64,000 nt of DNA from Microbulbifer hainanensis (GCF_014904735.1 NZ_JACZCR010000031.1:62001-126000), one strand, 5' to 3'. Numbered from the stretch's first letter, positions 44,092-53,287 are shown. A program made the numbers and translations. The notes: a model not told the origin generated them from the letters alone.

Positions 44092-44133
44092 ATAACCAGG
44101 TGGTTATGCTTTAATTGATAACCAGATAGTTAT
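44092..44133. promoter_or_regulatory. Two tandem palindromic operators upstream of the arsR-type gene
   Basis: ATAACCAGGTGGTTAT (44092-44107) and ATAACCAGATAGTTAT (44118-44133) are near-identical 16-bp palindromes with starts 26 bases apart. They end 9 bases before the ArsR start codon. The position and dyad symmetry are typical of autorepression by a dimeric ArsR protein. The repeats are seen directly; binding is inferred. Confidence 0.75.
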
Positions 44134-44142
44134 GGATTTCAG

Positions 44143-44466
44143 ATGCCGGACACCCGTGATGTGCTTTTCAAGACTCTTGCCGACCCGACACGACGAGCGC
44201 TGTTTGAGCAGTTGTGCCAGCAGGGAGAGCAGACCGTTGGGGCGCTGACGGAGCAGGCGGGCGTGTCGCAGCCGGCGGTTTCCAAGCATCTCGGTGTGTT
44301 AAAGCGGGCCGGATTGGTATTTGATCGCCACGAGGGGCGCCAGACGCACTATAGCGCACAGCCCGCTGCACTGACGCCGCTACTCGACTGGACCAGTGAA
44401 ATGAAGGCCTTCTGGGAGCAGCGATTCGACGCGCTGGAGGATCTGCTGAAGAGAATGGATCAGTAA
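44143..44466 (+). CDS. ArsR-family transcriptional regulator
   Basis: A 107-residue winged helix-turn-helix repressor: DVLFKTLADPTRRALFEQL, then GALTEQAGVSQPAVSKHLGV and LVFDRHEGRQTHYS for the wing. It lacks the ELCVC-type metal-binding motif of ArsR/SmtB sensors. It belongs to the subgroup co-transcribed with an AHSA1/SRPBCC gene. It is followed 19 bases later by that gene and probably represses the operon through the two palindromes upstream. The ligand is unknown. Confidence 0.92.
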   Translation: MPDTRDVLFKTLADPTRRALFEQLCQQGEQTVGALTEQAGVSQPAVSKHLGVLKRAGLVFDRHEGRQTHYSAQPAALTPLLDWTSEMKAFWEQRFDALEDLLKRMDQ

Positions 44467-44485
44467 AAGAAACAGGGATGGACAA

Positions 44486-44929
44486 ATGAACGAAATTTCA
44501 ACCGAAGCATCGCGCGAAACACGCTCCGTTGTGGTCGAACGCGAGTTGCCCCATCCACCCGAAAAGCTGTGGCGCGCGCTGACGGTGCCGCATCTGGTGG
44601 AAGAGTGGTTGATGAAAAACGATTTTCAGCCGGTCCAGGGGCATCGCTTTAATCTCCGCGCGGACTGGGGCGGTGTGTTGGACTGCGAAGTCCTGGTCGT
44701 CCAGCCGCACAGAACGCTTTCCTACACCTGGAATTTCCCAAATGAGGATGCGGCCTTCAACGTGCAGAGTGTGGTGACTTTCACACTGACGCCAACCGCG
44801 GACGGTACGCACCTGCGTATGGAGCAGGTCGGCTTCCGGCCGGAGCAGAAGCAGGCGTACGGTGGCGCCAAACAGGGCTGGAGAAACTTCTTTACGGCCC
44901 TGGAAACAGTATTGGCGAGCATGGATTGA
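44486..44929 (+). CDS. SRPBCC / AHSA1-type START-fold protein
   Basis: 147 residues with a START/Bet v1-like ligand-binding fold: VVVERELPHPPEKLWRALTV near the N-terminus, WLMKNDFQPVQGHRF, then GTHLRMEQVGF and a C-terminal helix GAKQGWRNFFTALETVL. The bacterial family resembles activators of Hsp90 ATPase but usually binds small hydrophobic molecules; its role is not defined. It lies between arsR and a DoxX-like gene in one probable operon, with AGGGATGGAC before the ATG. Confidence 0.9.
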   Translation: MNEISTEASRETRSVVVERELPHPPEKLWRALTVPHLVEEWLMKNDFQPVQGHRFNLRADWGGVLDCEVLVVQPHRTLSYTWNFPNEDAAFNVQSVVTFTLTPTADGTHLRMEQVGFRPEQKQAYGGAKQGWRNFFTALETVLASMD

Positions 44930-45046
44930 AATCCTGGGTGCGCCCAAGGGTACTGTGCGAATAGATCTTGGGTCCGCGAAGCGTTCAGTTTCCGACAGCT
45001 GGATTGATAAGCAATTTAAACCGACGTTTATTTAAGGAAGAAAGCG

Positions 45047-45430
45047 ATGAATATTTTTTTGTGGGTTCTGCAAATTCTACTGGCGCTTCATACGGCCATG
45101 GGTGCGGTGTGGAAATTTTCCAATGCCGAGCAAACTGTGCCGTCCCTGAACGCAATTCCCCACAGTGCCTGGCTGGCAATGGGGGTGTTGGAGCTGTTTT
45201 TAAGCCTGTGTCTGGTTGTGCCACTGCTCTACAAACCGCTGGGTTACCTGGTTCCAATTGCAGCGGTTGTAATCGCGCTGGAAATGCTGCTCTTTTGCGT
45301 GCTGCACCTGTCTTCCGGGGCAGCGAGCTACAGCTCTGTCATTTACTGGCTTGTCGTGGCGGCTATCTGTGCGTTTATTGCGTATGGCAGGCTGATACTG
45401 AATCCCATTGCCCCGGGACTGGCAAGCTGA
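45047..45430 (+). CDS. DoxX-like small membrane protein
   Basis: 127 residues with four hydrophobic helices: MNIFLWVLQILLALHTAMGA, then AWLAMGVLELFLSLCLVVPL, AAVVIALEMLLFCVLHL, and IYWLVVAAICAFIAYGRLIL. The order and length are those of DoxX/DoxD-like proteins. GGAAGAAAGCG precedes the ATG. It is 117 bases after the SRPBCC gene on the same strand and probably belongs to the ArsR-controlled operon. The function is unknown. Confidence 0.75.
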   Translation: MNIFLWVLQILLALHTAMGAVWKFSNAEQTVPSLNAIPHSAWLAMGVLELFLSLCLVVPLLYKPLGYLVPIAAVVIALEMLLFCVLHLSSGAASYSSVIYWLVVAAICAFIAYGRLILNPIAPGLAS

Positions 45431-45517
45431 TCGCAGTCTTTCTGCGCCGGCAGCGCTGTCTGGATTCGCGAGACTAGCTGCCGGCGTTCCGGGAGTTATA
45501 CATGGGCACTTGCAAGG

Positions 45518-46486
45518 TTAATGGCCGATCGATGCCAGAAACTCCGCAATTTTTCCGTTCACCCATTCCGGCTTTTCCTGCCCCAGCCAGTGCCCCGCCT
45601 CGATCACTTCATTGATGCGTAAATCGCTGCACTGCGTGTGCATGTCCAGGCCGATGCCCTGGGCATAGAGATTGGTCCAGTCTTTACTGCCGGTCAGGTA
45701 CATGGCTGGAACGGTGATGGTGTTGTCCGTTTGCGCGGCGGTGCGCTGCCAGGTGCGTGCAAAGTTGCGGTACCAGTTCAGTGGTGGCTCGAAGCCATGG
45801 CGCTGGTAGCGGCTGATGATGTAATCGAGGAAATCCCGCGGCATGTATTCCGGGGGCTCGTCTGGCAGGGTGATCCGCTCCAGCAGTCCGCGGTCATCCG
45901 CTTCTTGCCCCAGCAGTTCGAAGCGGCCAGTGAGAATGCCCTCGAGTGAGCGGGTTTTGTCGCGGTTCAGGGCCTCGTGGGCGGCGGCGTTCTGGAAATC
46001 GATGATGTAAAAGTAGTTGTCGCCCATCTGCCGTTTCAGCGCGCTCAGGGTATCGGTCTGGCCGCGGCCGAACCAGGGCACGCTCAGTCCGCCGACGCCC
46101 TTGATACGCTCCGGGTGAAGCCAGGCGGTGTGCCAGGCAACGATACAGCCCCAATCGTGGCCGATGATCACGCCTTGCTCCTGGTCATAGGCATCCAGCA
46201 GGCCGATTACATCGGCTGCCAGCTCCACCGTGTCGTAGGCGGCGATATCTTCCGGCGCATCGCTGTCGCCGTAGCCGCGCATTTCCGGCGCAACAACCTT
46301 GTAGCCCCTGTCGACCAGGAACTTGATCTGCGGCCCCCAGCTGGCCCAGCACTCGGGAAAACCGTGTAGCAGGAACACCAGCGGGCCTGCGCCGGCCTCG
46401 GCCACATTTAGGTGGATACCATTGGTCGCGACGGTGCGGAACTGGATTCCGTACTGTTCCAGTCCGTAGGGCAATTTGTGGCTCAT
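45518..46486 (-). CDS. Alpha/beta-hydrolase, epoxide hydrolase type
   Basis: A 322-residue hydrolase expected to open epoxides with water. It shows the oxyanion motif HGFPE, the nucleophile D111 in GHDWG, a cap region containing NWYRN with the ring-opening tyrosine, and a catalytic H299 in EAGHWLGQ. The nucleophile is Asp, not Ser, which supports an epoxide hydrolase or haloalkane dehalogenase-type mechanism; HGFPECWASW favours epoxide hydrolase. It is cytoplasmic, without a signal peptide. It is divergent from the Lrp-type gene and otherwise alone. Its natural substrate is unknown. Confidence 0.9.
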   Translation of the reverse strand: MSHKLPYGLEQYGIQFRTVATNGIHLNVAEAGAGPLVFLLHGFPECWASWGPQIKFLVDRGYKVVAPEMRGYGDSDAPEDIAAYDTVELAADVIGLLDAYDQEQGVIIGHDWGCIVAWHTAWLHPERIKGVGGLSVPWFGRGQTDTLSALKRQMGDNYFYIIDFQNAAAHEALNRDKTRSLEGILTGRFELLGQEADDRGLLERITLPDEPPEYMPRDFLDYIISRYQRHGFEPPLNWYRNFARTWQRTAAQTDNTITVPAMYLTGSKDWTNLYAQGIGLDMHTQCSDLRINEVIEAGHWLGQEKPEWVNGKIAEFLASIGH

Positions 46487-46810
46487 CGCTGCTCCTGCTT
46501 CGTTGTTGTGTCCTGGTGCTTTGGCTCAGAGTAATGGTTTGCACCGATCTGCAACAGTGTGTCTCGGCGAAAAAATCGCGGTGCCGCGCGCCCCGGGTTC
46601 CCTCGCTAGGAGCAGCAGGTGGGAGTGAGGCGGCTGTAAATCCGGCGCCAAAACCACCCCGTGGGGAGTCCTGACCCCGCCTAACATTCGACAAGCTCGC
46701 CCAGGCTGCAGCGAAATATTCTTCACCTGGTTCGGCGGAGCTGGCTTGAAGGTGAATAATATTCGTAATAATGTTGACTTTGCCTAATTTAAATCCGTAA
46801 AGGTCGCCTA
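46487..46810. other. Divergent promoter region with an inverted repeat
   Basis: The 324-base gap between the epoxide hydrolase and Lrp-type genes has no supported gene. It holds the inverted repeat at 46715-46763 and an AT-rich stretch with a TTGACT hexamer near 46774, a likely promoter of the Lrp-type gene. Confidence 0.5.
46715..46763. promoter_or_regulatory. Inverted repeat, possible MdeR-type operator
   Basis: AATATTCTTCACCT (46715-46728) and AGGTGAATAATATT (46750-46763) are complementary at 13 of 14 positions, separated by 21 bases and ending 47 bases before the Lrp-type start. Lrp-family proteins often bind such sites as wrapped oligomers. Confidence 0.55.
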
Positions 46811-47293
46811 ATGTTAAACTCAGTTTCGTCGCTGGATCGTACCGATATTGCCATTCTGCGGGTCCTTCAGGCCGAGGGGCGGATTAGTAATGTGGAACTG
46901 TCGGATCGCGTGCACCTGTCGCCTCCGGCCACGCTGGCCCGGGTCAGGCGGCTGGAGGAAGAGGGGTATATCAGCGGCTATGCCGCGATGCTCAATCGGG
47001 AAAAGCTGGGCCACGACAACCTGGCCCTGATCGAGATTGCGCTGGAGCTGCACCAGCACGAACGCATCGCCGAGGTACTGGATCGCCTGGTGGCCATGCC
47101 GGAAGTCCTTGAGTGCTATCACGTTACCGGTGAGTACGACTACATGATCAAGGTCTCCACCGTGAACAACCGGGCACTCGACCGCTTCATCGCTACACGG
47201 CTCATACCTTTACCGGGCATTGCCCGGATCCATACCAGCATCGTGTTGAAGGCGCTCAAGCAGACGACACAACTGGAATTGCCGGAACCCTAG
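46811..47293 (+). CDS. Lrp/AsnC-family regulator, likely MdeR-type
   Basis: 160 residues: N-terminal helix-turn-helix (LDRTDIAILRVLQAEGRISN, ELSDRVHLSPPATLARVRRL) and C-terminal RAM/ligand-binding domain (about 70-150, with ALIEIALELHQHERI and GEYDYMIKVS). It lies directly upstream of and co-oriented with methionine gamma-lyase (51 bases), then an AceE-like gene. In Pseudomonas putida the Lrp-like MdeR activates mdeAB in response to methionine, although its gene is divergent there. The same role is inferred here, possibly through the inverted repeat upstream. Confidence 0.9.
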   Translation: MLNSVSSLDRTDIAILRVLQAEGRISNVELSDRVHLSPPATLARVRRLEEEGYISGYAAMLNREKLGHDNLALIEIALELHQHERIAEVLDRLVAMPEVLECYHVTGEYDYMIKVSTVNNRALDRFIATRLIPLPGIARIHTSIVLKALKQTTQLELPEP

Positions 47294-47344
47294 ACGGGTC
47301 GCATCTGTGTGGCCCGCCGATTTATAACGATAAAAGAGGCACAC

Positions 47345-48529
47345 ATGTGGGAATCTAAGAACATAGAAACCAATACCATCCACGGTGGTAAGAAGTCCCA
47401 GGGCGAGCACGGACCCTTGTCAACGCCGATTTACCAGACGTCGACCTTTGTCTTCGAGGATGTGCAGCAGGGCGCGGATCGTTTCGCCGGCGAAGCCCAG
47501 GGGCATATCTACTCCAGGCTGGGCAACCCCACCGTCGATGAGCTGGAAGCCCGCATGGCAGTGCTGGAAGAAACCGAAAGCGCAGCCGCTTTCGGTTCCG
47601 GGATGGGTGCGGTATCCGCGGCAATTTTTGCTTTACTGAAGGCCGGTGATCACCTGATCACTTCCCATCGTCTCTACGGCTGCACCTTCGCGCTATTCAA
47701 TCATCAGCTGCCGGCACTGGGCATTCAGGTCAGCTTCGTGGATCTCGCCGATGCGCAGGCGGTACGTGCCGCCATCCAGCCGAATACCAAAGTGATTTAC
47801 GGTGAGACGCCGATCAACCCCTGCCTGACGGTTATCAACCTGGATAGCATCGCCGCGATCGGGCAGGAGCACGGTATTATCACCGTCATTGACAACACTT
47901 TTATGTCGCCGATCCTGCAGCGCCCGGCAACCCATGGCATCGACCTGGTGTTGCACTCTGCAACCAAGTACCTGAACGGACACGGCGATGTGGTGGCCGG
48001 TATCCTGTGTGGCCCCAGTGCGCTGATCGATCATATCAAGATGACTACGCGCAAGGACATGGGTGCGGTGATGAGCCCCCACGACGCATGGTTGGTCATT
48101 CGCGGCCTGAAAACATTGCATCTGCGCGTGCAGCGACACAGCGAAAATGCGCAGCTGGTGGCCGAACACCTGCAGGACCACAGTGCCATCGAAAAGGTCT
48201 ATTACCCGGGTCTCCCGGATCACCCCGGATACCGCTTGCTCAGCACGCAGATGCACGGCGCCGGTGGCGTGATGGCATTTGAGCTGAAGTGCAGCTTCGA
48301 GCAGGCCGTGGCGTTTATCAATCAGCTAAAGATGTGCAAACGTGCGGTCAGCCTCGGCGATGCGGAGACCCTGATCCAGCACCCGGCATCCATGACACAC
48401 TCCACCTACGCGCCCGAGGAACTGGCGGAAGCGGGGATTTCCCGCACGCTGATCCGGCTTGCGGTGGGCCTGGAGAATGCCGAAGACATTATGGCGGATC
48501 TGGATCAGGCCCTTGCCAGTATCCTCTGA
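47345..48529 (+). CDS. mdeA: Methionine gamma-lyase
   Basis: A PLP enzyme of the Cys/Met metabolism family that splits methionine to methanethiol, 2-oxobutyrate and ammonia. The 394 residues have the Schiff-base K208 in HSATKYLNGHGD, SRLGNPT and GSGMGAVSA. C113 in YGCTF corresponds to Cys116 of the P. putida enzyme, the residue that distinguishes gamma-lyase from cystathionine synthases. The ATG at 47345 is preceded by AGAGG; an in-frame start at 47309 would add 12 residues. The neighbouring Lrp regulator and AceE-like gene make the mdeRAB assignment strong. Product methanethiol is volatile and sulphurous. Confidence 0.92.
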   Translation: MWESKNIETNTIHGGKKSQGEHGPLSTPIYQTSTFVFEDVQQGADRFAGEAQGHIYSRLGNPTVDELEARMAVLEETESAAAFGSGMGAVSAAIFALLKAGDHLITSHRLYGCTFALFNHQLPALGIQVSFVDLADAQAVRAAIQPNTKVIYGETPINPCLTVINLDSIAAIGQEHGIITVIDNTFMSPILQRPATHGIDLVLHSATKYLNGHGDVVAGILCGPSALIDHIKMTTRKDMGAVMSPHDAWLVIRGLKTLHLRVQRHSENAQLVAEHLQDHSAIEKVYYPGLPDHPGYRLLSTQMHGAGGVMAFELKCSFEQAVAFINQLKMCKRAVSLGDAETLIQHPASMTHSTYAPEELAEAGISRTLIRLAVGLENAEDIMADLDQALASIL

Positions 48530-48672
48530 TCACCTGTCGGTTAACGTCCGAGAATAATAATATCGCCATCGCAAAACCGCGTCCGGGCAGGTGTGAGCAG
48601 GGGTTCATTGTTGCCCGGCCGTCGACTGCGATCCGGCTTTTCCCATAAAAACTGAACCGGAAATTGCGCATC

Positions 48673-51390
48673 GTGAATATGCAAGTCAATCCGCACGACT
48701 TCATTGGGGAGCAGGATTTAGAGCTGCAGGAATGGCTGGAATCGCTCGATGATATCCTGCGCCACCAGGGCGCTGATCGCGCACAGGAAATCTTGCGGGT
48801 GCTGCAGGAGCGCCTTGTCAGCCGCGGTGTGCAACTGGACGGGGCTCCACTGAACACTCCCTATCGCAACACGATACCCCTATCCGAGCAGCCGGCTTAT
48901 CCCGGTAATCTCGAGGTGGAGCAGCGGATTGAAAATATGATCCGCTGGAATGCCATCGCCATGGTCTTGCAGGGCGCCGATAGTGGTACCGGTGTGGGCG
49001 GCCATATCGCCACTTACGCTTCCGCCGCTACCCTGCTCGAGGTGGGCTTCAATCATTTCTTTCGATGTCGAGACGCGGACTACGGTGGTGACCTGGTCAA
49101 CGTACAGGCCCACGCCGCACCCGGTATTTATGCGCGCGCCTTTCTGGAGGGGCGGCTCACCGAACGGCAGCTGCGTAATTTCCGGCGCCAGTTACAGCCC
49201 GGTGGCGGTCTCCCGTCTTACCCGCACCCGCGCCAGCTGCCGGAATTCTGGCAGGCGCCAACCGCTTCCATGGGCCTTTCAACGCCCTCAGCCATTTATC
49301 AAGCCCGTTTTACCAAATATCTGGAAGCCCGGGGGTTGAAACCAGCTAACGGCGGCAAGATCTGGAATTTTATCGGTGATGGCGAGGCGGATGAGCCGGA
49401 AGTACTGGGTACCATCAATATCGCCGCACGGGAAAAACTCGACAACCTGGTACTGGTAGTGAACTGCAACCTGCAGCGCCTCGATGGCCCGGTACGCGGC
49501 AACGGCAAGATCATTCAGGAACTGGAGCGCAGTTTCCGCGGTGCCGACTGGCAAGTGATCAAAGTGGTCTGGGGCAGTGGCTGGGATACCTTGCTGCAAA
49601 ATGATCACAGCGGCGTGCTACAAAGACGCATGGAAGAAACCCTGGATGGCGATTACCAGATGTATTCAACCAGGCCCGGCGGTGCACAGCGCGAGCACTG
49701 GGTGGAGAACTCCCCCGAACTGCAGGCACTGATGAGTAGCCTGACCGATGAAGAGGTCAGGGAGATCAAACGCGGCGGCCAGGATGCGAAAAAGATCTTT
49801 GCCGCTTTTGCCCGGGCGGCGCAAAGCTCCGGCAAGCCCACCGTGATACTGGTCAAAACGGTAAAAGGGGACGGCCTGGGTGATTCGACCCAGGGTAAAA
49901 ATACCGCGCACCAAAAGAAACAGTTTTCCGCCCAGGAGCGCATCGCTATCGGCAGGAAACTCGGCATTCCGCTCGCGGAGGAGGAGTTGGCGCGCGCCGA
50001 TTTCTATTCTCCGGAAGAGGGCTCCGAGGAGCTACGCTATCTGCGGGATAGGCGCCGCGCGCTCGGCGGTGGTATGCCGTACCGACGGGTAGAGGGGGCA
50101 GCGCTGAAGGCGCCGGACCGCGCACTGTTTGACGAGTTCTATAACGGCAGCGGAGAGCGCGCCCTGTCGACCACCATGGCGGTGGTGCGCATTATGGCCA
50201 AGCTGATCAAAGACAAGCAGGTCGGCAAGTACATAGTACCCATCGTTCCGGATGAGGCGCGCACTTTTGGCATGGAGGCGCTGTTCCGTGAGGCCGGCAT
50301 CTATGCCCCCGGTGGGCAAAAGTACCTGCCGGTGGATGCCGACAGCCTGCTGCCGTATCGCGAGGCGGCGGACGGGCAGGTTCTGCAGGAGGGGATCTGC
50401 GAGGCGGGTGCCATGGCGTCTTTTCTGGCCGCCGGTACCGCTTATGCCAACCACGGCGTACCGACGATACCGCTGTATATCTTCTACAGTATGTTCGGCT
50501 TCCAGCGGGTGGGCGACATGATCTGGGGCTGTGCCGACAGCATGTGTCGTGGTTTCCTGCTCGGCGGCACCGCCGGTCGTACCACCCTGAACGGCGAGGG
50601 GCTGCAGCATCAGGATGGCCACTCCCACATACTGGCATCGACGGTGCCGAACCTGCGCAGCTACGATCCCGCATTTGCCTACGAACTGGCAATACTGCTG
50701 CGCGACGGTATCGAGGTGATGTACGAGCGGGGTGAGCAGGTCTTTTACTATATTACCGTTTACAACGAGAACTACCCGATGCCGGCGATCCCCGACGCTG
50801 CGCAGCAGCGAATCGAGGAGGGGGTGAAAAAGGGTCTTTATCTTTTCCATCCGGCGGACAGTGGAGGGCGAGAGCAGCCATCGGTGCAGCTTTTCGGTAG
50901 CGGCAGCATTATGCAGCAGGTACTCGAAGCGCAGACTTTACTGGCTGAGCGCGGTATCGCGGCGCATGTGTGGAGCGTGACCAGTTACACGGAGCTGGCG
51001 CGGGATGCTGAGCGGGTAGAGCGCCTGAACCGGATGGCGCCCGGTAAAAAACGCCAATCCTACCTGGAGCAGGTACTCGGTTCGGTGGATGGCCCGATAG
51101 TGGCGTGTAGCGACTATATGCGCGCGCTGCCCGCCAGCATTGCGCGCTGGGTTCCGGGACAGTACGTGACACTGGGCACCGACGGCTTCGGAGTGTGTGA
51201 ATCACGGCAGCACCTACGCAAGTATTTCGAAGTGGATGCCTCCAGTATTGCCTATGCCGCGCTGGCGGCACTCTGTGACCGAGGGGAGATCAGTGCTGAC
51301 AGGCTCAGCTCACTGGGTGAAGAACTCGACATTTTTGGTGAATTTCCCCGCGCAGCAGAACGCGAATTTCTCGGCGAGCCATTTGTGTGA
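48673..51390 (+). CDS. mdeB: AceE-like 2-oxoacid dehydrogenase E1, probable 2-oxobutyrate dehydrogenase
   Basis: Thiamine-diphosphate E1 of the homodimeric AceE type, about 905 residues (E. coli AceE 887). The ThDP/Mg site is GDGEADEPE...NCNLQRLDGPVRGNGK, with YPHPRQLPEFWQ-type active-site loop, QDGHSH and the AceE-style C-terminus GTDGFGVCESRQHLRKYFEV. No lipoyl or E2/E3 gene is nearby, so it must use those of the pyruvate dehydrogenase. In P. putida MdeB is an AceE homologue acting on 2-oxobutyrate made by MdeA, giving propionyl-CoA; the same is inferred from position. GTG at 48673 is used, with CCGGAAA upstream; ATG at 48679 is an alternative. Confidence 0.88.
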   Translation: MNMQVNPHDFIGEQDLELQEWLESLDDILRHQGADRAQEILRVLQERLVSRGVQLDGAPLNTPYRNTIPLSEQPAYPGNLEVEQRIENMIRWNAIAMVLQGADSGTGVGGHIATYASAATLLEVGFNHFFRCRDADYGGDLVNVQAHAAPGIYARAFLEGRLTERQLRNFRRQLQPGGGLPSYPHPRQLPEFWQAPTASMGLSTPSAIYQARFTKYLEARGLKPANGGKIWNFIGDGEADEPEVLGTINIAAREKLDNLVLVVNCNLQRLDGPVRGNGKIIQELERSFRGADWQVIKVVWGSGWDTLLQNDHSGVLQRRMEETLDGDYQMYSTRPGGAQREHWVENSPELQALMSSLTDEEVREIKRGGQDAKKIFAAFARAAQSSGKPTVILVKTVKGDGLGDSTQGKNTAHQKKQFSAQERIAIGRKLGIPLAEEELARADFYSPEEGSEELRYLRDRRRALGGGMPYRRVEGAALKAPDRALFDEFYNGSGERALSTTMAVVRIMAKLIKDKQVGKYIVPIVPDEARTFGMEALFREAGIYAPGGQKYLPVDADSLLPYREAADGQVLQEGICEAGAMASFLAAGTAYANHGVPTIPLYIFYSMFGFQRVGDMIWGCADSMCRGFLLGGTAGRTTLNGEGLQHQDGHSHILASTVPNLRSYDPAFAYELAILLRDGIEVMYERGEQVFYYITVYNENYPMPAIPDAAQQRIEEGVKKGLYLFHPADSGGREQPSVQLFGSGSIMQQVLEAQTLLAERGIAAHVWSVTSYTELARDAERVERLNRMAPGKKRQSYLEQVLGSVDGPIVACSDYMRALPASIARWVPGQYVTLGTDGFGVCESRQHLRKYFEVDASSIAYAALAALCDRGEISADRLSSLGEELDIFGEFPRAAEREFLGEPFV

Positions 51391-51454
51391 GCGAGGATTG
51401 AGCCCCCAACCGGTTTCATTTTGGCATCCGGTAGGGGACTCTATCAGAAAGCCC

Positions 51455-53287
51455 TCAGTATTCCGTCAGTACCGGGTACTTCAGATAGGCCTGATCATAG
51501 TAGGGGCTTCGCTGGTAGAAGAAGTCCATGCGCGCGCGGGGATCGTCGGCGAACGCCTTATCCTGCAGGCGCTTTTCAAATTCCTTTTTCAGTGCAGGGT
51601 CCTGTTGCAGCATCTTCTCCGCCAGCGGGATCAGTGCATAGGGCTCGGCGTATTCAGTGCGCTGGAAAATCTGGTTGAAGAATCCCCACTGGAATAAAGA
51701 ATCCGGCCCGCGCGGATCCAGTAGCGCGACCGCCAGGCTTCCCAGCGGCTGGTCGGTACTGATTTTGACGAAGTCATTCAGTGAGACCTGCACCGGCTTT
51801 TCGGAAAAAGTACCGGAAACGCGGAAGTGCCCCTCGAAGGGACTCTCGGCAAACTCGTGGCCGTCGACAGTCAGCTGCGTCAGTTTGGCGGATTTCCGCT
51901 GCGGCTCGCTGACCTGTATTCCGTGTGCCTTCAGGCGGGCCAGCACCAGTGCGTCTTTTTTCGGCAGGTAATACGCCCTGGGCACGCGCACTTCCACCGC
52001 CTTGACGTTGTCGGCGAAGACCGGCAATTCAGGGTAATCCTTGGCCTTGCCCAGCCACACGACCTGTTCGGTACCGGTAATCGGGTTCATGGCTTTCTTG
52101 TAGGCCATGCCCTTGAACGGCTGCTTGGCAAAAACCGTCAGGTCCGGCTTCTTGTTGGTATCCCAGGCGAGCACCTGGGTTTCGGGGCGACGTTTCTGGT
52201 CGCTGGCGATGGCCTTCTCTAGAGACTGCCTATCCTCTCCCAGCGCTTGCAGGGCTGCTTCGAGAAACACATAGGTGCCCAGCACCCGCTGCCGGAACGG
52301 TTTGAGGGAGTGGTTTTCGATCAGTACTGTCGGTGTGTGGCGCAGGTCGCCGAGGCCGTTGGAAAAACGAGGCAGGGCGGTCCAGTGGGTGATGCCGTCA
52401 GAAAATTCCTGCGGGTTCACGCCGAACACCAGCGGTCCCGGGATATGGCCGGCGTCGGTCAGCGCCTTGTCTAGCCTGCCGCGCAAGCTGTTGTCCAGCC
52501 AGTGGGCGATGTCGGGGGAATCGCTGGCAAATGCAGCGGTATAGCCGTAGGTAATATCGTACTGGTAGTCCTCACCATCGGTGACGTGAATGTCGAGATA
52601 GAGATCCGGCTTGTAGCTGTTGATGACATCCATCACCGCGCGCAGCTCCGGCGTGTCGAGCTTGGTGTAATCGCGATTGATATTCAGGTTGTTGCCGTTG
52701 CTGCGCCAGCCGGCGTTTTCCGGGCCGCGCTGGTTCATGCGGTTGTAGGGACCGGTGCGCTCGTGGCCATCGACATTCAGGATCGGCACGATCAGCAAGT
52801 TGGCGCGCTCTACCAGCTGGCGCAGTTTGCGGTTACCGGTGACGTAATCCCGCAGCAGCATCAGGCTGGCATCCTTGCCGTCGATTTCACCGGAATGGAT
52901 ACCCGCCTGCGCCAGCAGGGTGGGCTTGCCGTTGGTCTTGGGGTCGCTGCCGCCGGCGGTCAGGGTGACCAGCTGTACTTTGCGCCCACCGGAGGAGGTG
53001 CCGATATCCATGGTCCTGATGTCCGGGCTCGCCGCTGCCAGGCGATCGATAAACGCGCGGGTTTCCCGGTAATTCGGCGTGGTGCGAAAAGCGCTGGCCT
53101 CGGCGGGTGTGACCCAATCGCCCTTGTTCACGATCAGCTGTTCCGAAGCGCCGTGCCAGGGTAGGAGTTTCGGCAGTGGTGCGCTCACTGGCGCTTCACT
53201 GTGGGCGGTACAGGGTGCAATAACGGCGGCCGTTACAAGGCAGCGGGCGAGCAGGGAAGTGCTTGCCCGGGTAATGGAAGTAAACAT
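51455..53287 (-). CDS. Exported M14-family zinc carboxypeptidase
   Basis: A 610-residue metallopeptidase. A signal peptide (about 1-30, LLARCLVTAAVIAPCTAHS) is followed by an M14 domain with the zinc ligands H131 and E134 in HSGE and H234 in LDIHVTDG. The catalytic glutamate is E324 in VLIENHSLK, and RNxNxxRDY-type NNLNINRDY is present for substrate binding. The C-terminal ~200 residues form an extra beta-rich region. The ATG at 53287 has GGGGAT about 8 bases upstream; TTG at 53293 is less likely. It is likely periplasmic or secreted and cuts C-terminal residues from peptides, matching the POT importer elsewhere in the window. Confidence 0.92.
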   Translation of the reverse strand: MFTSITRASTSLLARCLVTAAVIAPCTAHSEAPVSAPLPKLLPWHGASEQLIVNKGDWVTPAEASAFRTTPNYRETRAFIDRLAAASPDIRTMDIGTSSGGRKVQLVTLTAGGSDPKTNGKPTLLAQAGIHSGEIDGKDASLMLLRDYVTGNRKLRQLVERANLLIVPILNVDGHERTGPYNRMNQRGPENAGWRSNGNNLNINRDYTKLDTPELRAVMDVINSYKPDLYLDIHVTDGEDYQYDITYGYTAAFASDSPDIAHWLDNSLRGRLDKALTDAGHIPGPLVFGVNPQEFSDGITHWTALPRFSNGLGDLRHTPTVLIENHSLKPFRQRVLGTYVFLEAALQALGEDRQSLEKAIASDQKRRPETQVLAWDTNKKPDLTVFAKQPFKGMAYKKAMNPITGTEQVVWLGKAKDYPELPVFADNVKAVEVRVPRAYYLPKKDALVLARLKAHGIQVSEPQRKSAKLTQLTVDGHEFAESPFEGHFRVSGTFSEKPVQVSLNDFVKISTDQPLGSLAVALLDPRGPDSLFQWGFFNQIFQRTEYAEPYALIPLAEKMLQQDPALKKEFEKRLQDKAFADDPRARMDFFYQRSPYYDQAYLKYPVLTEY

